From positions 1 to 7,503 of the forward strand of contig JAUZQI010000022.1 of assembly GCA_030951095.1 (NCBI GenBank): a stretch of DNA of 7,503 nt, in the 5' to 3' direction. Positions 1 to 3,971 of this stretch are shown here, piece by piece. The translations under genes and the position numbers were made by a program. The DNA is from Mariprofundus sp. Lineage in GTDB: Bacteria > Pseudomonadota > Zetaproteobacteria > Mariprofundales > Mariprofundaceae. The notes below the pieces were generated by a model. That model did no database searches. It was not told the origin of the DNA and saw only the letters and a program-made list of their open reading frames with translations. Position 1 is the stretch's first letter; every line of letters starts with the position of its first letter.

Positions 1-94
1 CTGGTGGTTTATTATTTTCTGTATTGGAACCATTATCACTGTTAAGCGTCTGCCGCATTTCACATGGCGTCCAGACCACACGATTGCGCATTAA
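1..94 (+). CDS. C-terminal end of an integral membrane protein (partial)
   Basis: The gene enters from the left edge; the first whole codon is at base 2 and the TAA is at 92-94, leaving 30 residues. They consist of a hydrophobic stretch starting WWFIIFCIG, which looks like the end of a membrane helix, followed by a basic tail (VKRLPHFTWRPDHTIAH) that would sit in the cytoplasm by the positive-inside rule. The next gene starts 11 bases downstream behind a good SD, so the two are almost certainly cotranscribed. The fragment is too short to name a family. Given the cytochrome c and CcoS-like genes downstream, a catalytic or quinol-side subunit of a respiratory complex is a reasonable guess, but that is inference only. 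Confidence 0.6.
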   Translation, partial: WWFIIFCIGTIITVKRLPHFTWRPDHTIAH

Positions 95-100
95 GGAGAG
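93..100 (+). promoter_or_regulatory. Ribosome binding site for the 44-residue membrane peptide
   Basis: AAGGAGAG lies 5 bases before the ATG at 106 and overlaps the stop codon of the preceding gene. It is one of the strongest SD sites in the window and is the main reason for accepting the very short gene that follows. Confidence 0.75.
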
Positions 101-105
101 ACTCA

Positions 106-240
106 ATGATTAATATGGATAACCCACAATTCGCTATCGGACTGGTTGTCGCCATCGCCTTTCTGGTACCGGTGATCTACGGCCTGTTTGTTGATAATCA
201 CAAAAAAGGTACACCTGATCCTCGTAAGAATTCATTCTGA
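106..240 (+). CDS. Small single-helix membrane protein (44 aa), unknown function
   Basis: This short gene encodes MINMDNPQFAIGL..., with one membrane helix at about residues 9-29 (FAIGLVVAIAFLVPVIYGLF) and a hydrophilic tail (VDNHKKGTPDPRKNSF). It has no signal cleavage site or cysteine. The perfect AAGGAG SD, the 11-base gap to the upstream membrane protein gene and the terminator just after its stop make it the last gene of that operon. Tiny single-helix subunits of this kind (CcoQ in cbb3 oxidases is an example of the size class) commonly accompany large respiratory membrane complexes. The resemblance here is topology and position only, and I do not recognise the family. Confidence 0.7.
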   Translation: MINMDNPQFAIGLVVAIAFLVPVIYGLFVDNHKKGTPDPRKNSF

Positions 241-275
241 TTTAGCGTACTGCTAACTCAGCTTGTGATAGTATC

Positions 276-303
276 AAGCGCCGCCCAACGGGCGGCGCTT
301 TTT
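276..303 (+). terminator. Strong Rho-independent terminator
   Basis: A perfect 11-bp GC-rich stem (AAGCGCCGCCC at 276-286 pairing with GGGCGGCGCTT at 290-300) closes on a three-base loop (AAC) and runs into TTTTT (299-303). It lies 35 bases after the stop of the 44-residue gene and before the next gene, so it ends the upstream operon and separates it from the cluster to the right. Confidence 0.93.
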
Positions 304-335
304 CTATGAATTGAAAATATAGCCTGGAGTATTAG

Positions 336-653
336 ATGAATGCACTGATAAAAATATTTGCCGGTTTGTTTTTATGCATGCAGGTACATGTTGCTCTTGC
401 CATTGAAAATGATGGGCAGGTATATGATCTGGGCATAGAGAGTATGCGTAGCCATGGCTACAGTGTTGGTATTTTTATCTTTTTGTTGATTTCAATCGTT
501 GTTTTTCTGTTTATCCTTGTTGCATTTTGGAAGAATAGCAAAGGCGCTCAAATTAAGCGCGGCGAGAAATTTTTGTTGGGTATGATTGTGGCAGGTGTGT
601 TTATAGCCATTGCATTTGCAGCTGCGCAACTGCTTGACGGTTTCTTGTTCTGA
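336..653 (+). CDS. Signal-peptide, two-helix small membrane protein (105 aa), unknown function
   Basis: The start is set by GGAG at 326-329, six bases before the ATG. Residues 1-22 look like a cleavable Sec signal peptide ending ALA before IEND. Residues 23-43 form a short polar segment expected in the periplasm, and two membrane helices follow at about 44-65 and 79-101, joined by a basic loop (KNSKGAQIKRGEK) on the cytoplasmic side. It has no haem motif, and its single cysteine is in the signal peptide. The layout resembles the 118-residue protein encoded at 3426-3782 (signal peptide, polar stretch, two helices), but sequence similarity is not evident. It sits alone between the upstream terminator and a 112-base gap, so it may be the first gene of the downstream cluster or a separate unit. 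I do not recognise the family. Confidence 0.8.
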   Translation: MNALIKIFAGLFLCMQVHVALAIENDGQVYDLGIESMRSHGYSVGIFIFLLISIVVFLFILVAFWKNSKGAQIKRGEKFLLGMIVAGVFIAIAFAAAQLLDGFLF

Positions 654-694
654 ATGGACAATGCCCGGCTACTGCAGATATGTCTTTTGTCCGG

Positions 695-703
695 TGATAT
701 AAC
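695..703 (+). promoter_or_regulatory. Candidate extended -10 promoter for the 766-3782 operon
   Basis: TGATATAAC matches the extended -10 consensus TGnTATAAT except for the last base. It would start transcription near base 710, about 55 bases before the ATG at 766. No good -35 is seen at the expected distance, which extended -10 promoters can tolerate. The 654-765 gap holds no credible gene, so a promoter here is plausible but unproven. Confidence 0.35.
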
Positions 704-765
704 AACTGTCTCTACACTGAAATTGGCTATCTGCTTCTTTGTTTCATGTAAATCTGGAGGTTTCC

Positions 766-1041
766 ATGTTCGGAATTGAACTACAGGATGGCTGGACCAT
801 TTATATTTGGTTGATCAGTGGGGCGGCAATTCTGGTTGGTGTTGTCATCGGTATTCGTTGGGCCGCTAGCAATGAGCAATTTGATGAAGATATCAAATAT
901 CTTGTCTTTGATGAAAATGATAAAGACAAGATGGATCCCGAAGAATTTAAAAAGGCTCAGCAGGTGAATAAACAGCAGGAAGAACGCCGAAAAGAACTGC
1001 TGGAACAGCGAGAAGCCGAGGCCAGATCGCAAAATCAGTAG
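766..1041 (+). CDS. CcoS-like cbb3-type oxidase maturation protein (91 aa)
   Basis: CcoS is a small membrane protein needed to assemble cofactors of cbb3-type cytochrome c oxidases. Here one membrane helix (about residues 10-31) is followed by RWAASNEQFDEDIKYLVFDE (31-50). This resembles the CcoS signature of a helix ending in W-A, a short linker, the triad QFD, then an acidic L-x-D stretch. The start is ATG 766 because CTGGAGG (754-760) lies five bases upstream; a TTG at 739 would put that SD inside the gene. After the core there is a highly charged tail (56-88, rich in K, E, Q and R, likely helical or coiled coil), making the protein longer than typical CcoS. No ccoN, ccoO, ccoP, ccoG, ccoH or ccoI is in the window. 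The assignment rests on motif resemblance and context; a structural small subunit is the alternative. Confidence 0.6.
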   Translation: MFGIELQDGWTIYIWLISGAAILVGVVIGIRWAASNEQFDEDIKYLVFDENDKDKMDPEEFKKAQQVNKQQEERRKELLEQREAEARSQNQ

Positions 1042-1074
1042 TTGGCTAATTTTCGGAACAGGACACTACACTAG

Positions 1075-1569
1075 ATGTTTAAAAATATTTCATGGTTGAC
1101 TGTTATCAACACGGCCATTCTTCTCTTTGCCGGTGTGTTCATTGTTGCTGTGGTTCAATCTATTCTCGATCCTTCCGAGCCTGATACGACTGAGCGGGGC
1201 TTGCCCTATTATACGACGGCCAATGCGGCCTTGGCCCGATCGGGTGGGGAGTTGTATAAACGGCTGCAATGCCGTAGTTGCCATAAGATATGGGCGGTCA
1301 AGAATCTGTATGAGACTGTGCCTGCTCCAAATCTTGACGGCATTGGTTCATGGCGTAGTGAAGCGGGGCTGTACCGCTATTTTTCAAGTGAAAATCCACA
1401 GTCCATGGTTCCGACACGATTAAAAGAAAAGTTCAAAATGCCATCTTATGCCAAGCTTTCCGAGCAGGACAGGCGGTTATTGGCGGTCTACTTTTCCAGC
1501 CTGAAGGTAAGAGGCTGGTACTATGAAGAAACACGCAAGGCTGAACAGAAAAAACTAACGGGGAAATAA
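1075..1569 (+). CDS. Membrane-anchored monohaem cytochrome c (164 aa)
   Basis: An uncleaved N-terminal helix (about residues 8-28, ILLFAGVFIVAVV core) anchors a periplasmic domain. The haem-binding motif CRSCH is at 66-70 (Cys66, Cys69, axial His70). The likely distal ligand is Met122 in KMPSY, followed by the typical class I C-terminal helix (LSEQDRRLLAVYFSSLK). The middle NPQSMVP recalls the stretch before the axial Met in CcoO/CcoP-type cytochromes, and the overall plan of one anchor plus one haem also recalls NorC. It probably passes electrons between a donor and a membrane enzyme at the outer face of the inner membrane. AGGA at 1060-1063 precedes the ATG; the stop overlaps the next start (TAATG). 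Electron partner unknown. Confidence 0.88.
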   Translation: MFKNISWLTVINTAILLFAGVFIVAVVQSILDPSEPDTTERGLPYYTTANAALARSGGELYKRLQCRSCHKIWAVKNLYETVPAPNLDGIGSWRSEAGLYRYFSSENPQSMVPTRLKEKFKMPSYAKLSEQDRRLLAVYFSSLKVRGWYYEETRKAEQKKLTGK

Positions 1570-2087
1570 TGCAACAGCAGCATACAAGCCATAGTAAACA
1601 TGATCCGAATGCAGCGATGGATATCGCACAGAAACAATGGGGCCCGGCATGGCTCAGAGGCGCCATGGCATTTGCAGTTGGCGGTGCTTTAATGCAGACG
1701 GGCTTTGATTTTCTGGATGTGCATCTGGAATGGTTTTCCGGTATCAATAACTATAATGCTGCATGGGTGCTTGCCATGACTGTCTTGCCGGTTGGAACAG
1801 GCATCCTGATTGGCATGATTTATGGATATGGCGGCAAATATCTGGCTCATTTTCCACCTGCTGCCGTGCTGATTATCAGCTACTATCAGAGTATGCAGAT
1901 GCCCGAGCCTGCTGGCATGCATTTGCTGCCTATGGGGTTGATGACTGTGTTTATTATTTTGCAAATGGAATTCTGTGCCGTAGGCGGTTTTTTTGGTGAA
2001 TTGTTTGTGCGCCGTCGCACCAGCTGGACATCCAAATATGCAAAAAACACTGATTCCGAGCGCCTGCCAGATGACAGGGATTCCTGA
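1569..2087 (+). CDS. Polytopic membrane protein, about four helices (172 aa), unknown function
   Basis: The ATG overlaps the previous TAA by one base, so translation is probably coupled; only a weak GGGG (1560-1563) serves as SD. A His/Gln-rich polar N-terminus (MQQQHTSHSKHDPN) is followed by hydrophobic segments at about 28-48, 63-86, 95-109 and 118-147, and a basic, polar C-terminus (FVRRRTSW... to DDRDS) expected in the cytoplasm. Short loops contain GYGGKYLAHFPP and MPEPAGMH. Histidines at 52, 94 and 118 sit near predicted membrane edges and could bind metal or haem, but this is speculation. I do not recognise the family. Its place between cytochrome c and the SUMF1-like gene argues for a subunit or assembly role in the same membrane complex. 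Confidence 0.8.
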   Translation: MQQQHTSHSKHDPNAAMDIAQKQWGPAWLRGAMAFAVGGALMQTGFDFLDVHLEWFSGINNYNAAWVLAMTVLPVGTGILIGMIYGYGGKYLAHFPPAAVLIISYYQSMQMPEPAGMHLLPMGLMTVFIILQMEFCAVGGFFGELFVRRRTSWTSKYAKNTDSERLPDDRDS

Positions 2088-2097
2088 ACGAACCCAG

Positions 2098-3183
2098 ATG
2101 AAAGATCCGCAGTCAAAATATTCTCGGTCAAAACCACGGGTTATCAAGCGTCCTGAAGTTTCCGCACAGGAAAGACGCCGTCGCAAAGGGTTGCTGATGG
2201 CGACACTGATTACCTGCATTACACTGGCTATGATAGGCGGTTCTCTGCATGTGATGAAGCTGGGCTCCATGCGTATGAAGGAGATGCAAGCTAAGGCATC
2301 TTACGATGTTTCGGACATGAGCAAACATGTACGTGCTGCCGGTGAAGAAATACATTTACAGACACAGCATGAAGATACCGGTGGTGATACAGCCAGTTAT
2401 TCAGAGGGTGAAGCCGTTGAACTGCTCTCTGATGAGCAATGGCGCGACCTGGCCTGGATGATCACCATTCCATCGGGCGTATTTACCATGGGTAGCGATG
2501 ATTCGCGTACTGGTGAACAGAACAGACCTGCACATCAGGTACGCATGTCGGCTTACAAAATTGATAAACATCTGGTTTCACAGGCGGAATATGCACGTTT
2601 TGTGGCAGCTAACCACTATCGACCTCCATTGAACTGGGATCAGGGTAAAATCCCACAGGGCCTGAATATGCATCCGGTCACCATGATTTCATGGTATAAT
2701 GCTCGCGATTATTGCGCATGGGTGGGCAAGCGCTTGCCTTCAGAGGCCGAATGGGAGAAGGCTGCGCGTGGCGATGATGCCCGACGTTGGCCATGGGGTA
2801 ATCAGATGAGTCCTTCCAATCTGAATACATACTACAAGGTAGGGCATACGACGGCGGTGAATCAGTATCCCCAGGGTTCCAGTCCGTTTGGCGTGTTGGA
2901 TATGGCCGGTAATGTACAGCAGTGGGTGGCGGATCGATTTTCACCTTATCCCGGTGCAACGGGGAGTCAGAAAGTTTATGAGCCCAAGGCGCTGGATCCC
3001 GACTATCATCGCGGTTCTGATGAAAAGGAACGCCTGCTTTACCGGGTGATGCGTGGCGGATCGTGGAAGAGTGATCCGCTGTCCACAACCAGTTATCATC
3101 GCAATTATGCTTTGCCCAATTACGCATCGGACTTTTTCGGTTTCCGTTGCGCCATGAATATTGATGCAGCAAAGGAGAAATAA
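2098..3183 (+). CDS. Membrane-anchored SUMF1/FGE-like protein lacking the catalytic cysteine pair (361 aa)
   Basis: A basic N-terminus (RRRRKG at 26-31) and one helix (about 31-53) anchor a periplasmic protein. After an acidic linker the formylglycine-generating-enzyme (SUMF1) fold begins near residue 120. Hallmarks are IPSGVFTMGSDD, VSQAEYARF, HPVTMISWYNARDYCAW, KRLPSEAEWEKAARG, WPWGN, GVLDMAGNVQQWVAD, MRGGSW (318-323) and GFRC (348-351). In true FGE two copper-binding cysteines follow GGS; here that stretch reads KSDPLST, so both are absent and sulfatase activation is unlikely. Cysteine-less relatives such as NirV and PvdO occur in nitrite reductase and pyoverdine loci. The start is uncertain: ATG 2098 lies 10 bases after the previous stop with a poor SD, and in-frame ATG 2071 (370 aa) is possible. 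An accessory role for the neighbouring cytochrome module is inferred. Confidence 0.88.
   Translation: MKDPQSKYSRSKPRVIKRPEVSAQERRRRKGLLMATLITCITLAMIGGSLHVMKLGSMRMKEMQAKASYDVSDMSKHVRAAGEEIHLQTQHEDTGGDTASYSEGEAVELLSDEQWRDLAWMITIPSGVFTMGSDDSRTGEQNRPAHQVRMSAYKIDKHLVSQAEYARFVAANHYRPPLNWDQGKIPQGLNMHPVTMISWYNARDYCAWVGKRLPSEAEWEKAARGDDARRWPWGNQMSPSNLNTYYKVGHTTAVNQYPQGSSPFGVLDMAGNVQQWVADRFSPYPGATGSQKVYEPKALDPDYHRGSDEKERLLYRVMRGGSWKSDPLSTTSYHRNYALPNYASDFFGFRCAMNIDAAKEK
3172..3177 (+). promoter_or_regulatory. Ribosome binding site deciding the 3185 start
   Basis: AAGGAG lies seven bases before ATG 3185 and inside the last codons of the SUMF1-like gene. It rules out the longer in-frame start at 3161, which would place this site within the coding region and overlap the upstream gene. 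Confidence 0.75.
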
Positions 3184-3184
3184 C

Positions 3185-3433
3185 ATGGTGTTGATCTGGC
3201 GATTGATGCAGCTAACGGGGTTATTGGTGATATGTGGAAACAATGCGTGGGCAGTGGATAGTTATCGCTTTCTGCATGTGACGATTGATACGCCGTGGTT
3301 TATTTTTATCTTTCTGTTTTTTCTTGTTTTTTCTCCGATGATTCTATCGGCTGTTATTCACTGGCGTAATGCATTAAAACGCCATGATGATGAGGAAGAG
3401 GAGTCCACAAAAGAGGACAACAAGCATGACTAA
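3185..3433 (+). CDS. Signal-peptide, single-helix small membrane protein (82 aa), unknown function
   Basis: Residues 1-23 form a likely Sec signal peptide ending AWA before VDSYRF. A short periplasmic stretch (HVTIDTPW) leads into one very aromatic membrane helix (about 37-58, rich in F, I and L), and a cytoplasmic tail follows that switches from basic (HWRNALKRH) to strongly acidic (DDEEEES). There are no haem or metal motifs. A one-base gap to the upstream gene and an eight-base overlap with the next indicate coupled translation within the operon. I do not recognise the family; the size suggests a structural subunit or an assembly adaptor whose charged tail contacts cytoplasmic partners. 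Confidence 0.78.
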   Translation: MVLIWRLMQLTGLLVICGNNAWAVDSYRFLHVTIDTPWFIFIFLFFLVFSPMILSAVIHWRNALKRHDDEEEESTKEDNKHD

Positions 3434-3782
3434 GCTGCTCTTCCCCCTGATGGCGGTATGGATGATGGCATTGCCTTTGCAGGTCGCGGCTGCACCCGCA
3501 ACTACCAGCTCATCCCAATCAGCCGAAGCAGTGATGCAACAATTTGCCGGTGATGATGAGGTGAGCCCGCAACGCAAAATTGAAACCGAACGCAAACATC
3601 AGATTCTGTTTCTGATGGGCATTTCTTTGCTTGTTCTGCTGTTGATCACTGGCACGTTGGGCATCGCCATGGTGGCGTTTGGCAAGGATGTGTTTCTGCC
3701 GCACATGATTTTCGCCGGTCTTAGTTTGACTCTGGCAGCGGTGCATTCTGCCACCGCCATCGCCTGGTTCTGGCCCTGGTAA
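3426..3782 (+). CDS. Signal-peptide, two-helix small membrane protein with paired histidines (118 aa)
   Basis: The chosen ATG 3426 has AGAGGA (3412-3417) eight bases upstream and opens directly into a signal peptide (residues 1-23, ending VAAA before PATTSSS). An upstream in-frame ATG at 3384 would overlap the previous gene by 50 bases and bury the signal. A polar, Ser/Gln-rich periplasmic segment (24-58) precedes two helices (about 60-84 and 93-116), ending in WFWPW at the C-terminus. The second helix carries His93 and His107, 14 residues apart, the spacing seen for paired haem-b ligands on one helix in cytochrome b proteins. Haem binding is only a hypothesis. It is the last gene of the cluster; an inverted-repeat element follows five bases after the stop. 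Confidence 0.78.
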   Translation: MTKLLFPLMAVWMMALPLQVAAAPATTSSSQSAEAVMQQFAGDDEVSPQRKIETERKHQILFLMGISLLVLLLITGTLGIAMVAFGKDVFLPHMIFAGLSLTLAAVHSATAIAWFWPW

Positions 3783-3786
3783 AGTC

Positions 3787-3946
3787 AAAAGCATTTCACC
3801 ACAGAGTACGCAGAGTAACATGAAAGAAAATGGAATAACCCCTGTCTTCATGCTGATGTGGAATCGATTTCATACATTGATCAATGCAGCCACTCTGAAT
3901 TTTGCTTAAGTTTTTACTCTGTGTAGCTCTGTGGTGAAATGCCTTT
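3787..3946. repeat. Inverted-repeat element with CACAGAG-type arms
   Basis: The left arm (3787-3818) and the reverse complement of the right arm (3914-3946) match at about 30 of 32 positions plus a one-base gap. The shared core is GCATTTCACCACAGAG followed by a second CAGAG and GTAA. The 95 bases between the arms have no gene and include a perfect 12-base palindrome. Such an element could be a non-autonomous mobile element, a paired copy of a dispersed intergenic repeat, or a cruciform or RNA hairpin. It begins five bases after the operon's last stop and its right arm covers ATG 3939, an argument for the downstream start at 3972. No clear target-site duplication is visible. Confidence 0.8.
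3875..3886. repeat. Perfect 12-base palindrome
   Basis: CATTGATCAATG reads identically on both strands. It lies in the middle of the region between the two arms of the inverted-repeat element and about 86 bases before the downstream gene's start. It may be a dimeric regulator's operator or simply part of the element's structure; there is no direct evidence for either. Confidence 0.5.
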
Positions 3947-3971
3947 CTCAGCTCTTAAAAGAGATCCCTCA

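Noticed and set aside
262..278. Imperfect dyad CTTGTGAT...ATCAAG before the terminator as an operator
   Set aside because: It has a one-base bulge, partly overlaps the terminator stem, and has no promoter next to it.
656..692. GGACAA/TTGTCC and nearby GCAGATA (674-680)/TATCTGC (728-734) inverted repeats as a terminator
   Set aside because: The stems are short, widely spaced and have no T-run; chance pairing is more likely, though an operator cannot be excluded.
739..765. TTG start extending the CcoS-like protein by nine residues
   Set aside because: The strong CTGGAGG at 754-760 would be inside the gene; it is ideally placed for ATG 766.
654..779. A 41-codon open frame starting directly after the 105-residue gene (MDNARLLQICLL...)
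   Set aside because: No SD of its own beyond the preceding coding region, it runs into the start of the CcoS-like gene in another frame, and it has cysteine-rich, unstructured content typical of chance frames.
1689..2270. A 193-residue open frame on the minus strand
   Set aside because: It lies opposite two well-supported + strand genes, has no SD or family motif, and its composition (many His, Cys, Arg) is typical of an antisense shadow.
3787..3946. CRISPR array
   Set aside because: There are only two copies of the repeat, in inverted orientation with a single 95-base gap and no cas genes.
3939..3971. ATG 3939 as start of the fused spermidine-synthase-like protein
   Set aside because: It lies in the right arm of an inverted repeat and has no SD; the protein's natural N-terminus begins at ATG 3972 just before the first helix.
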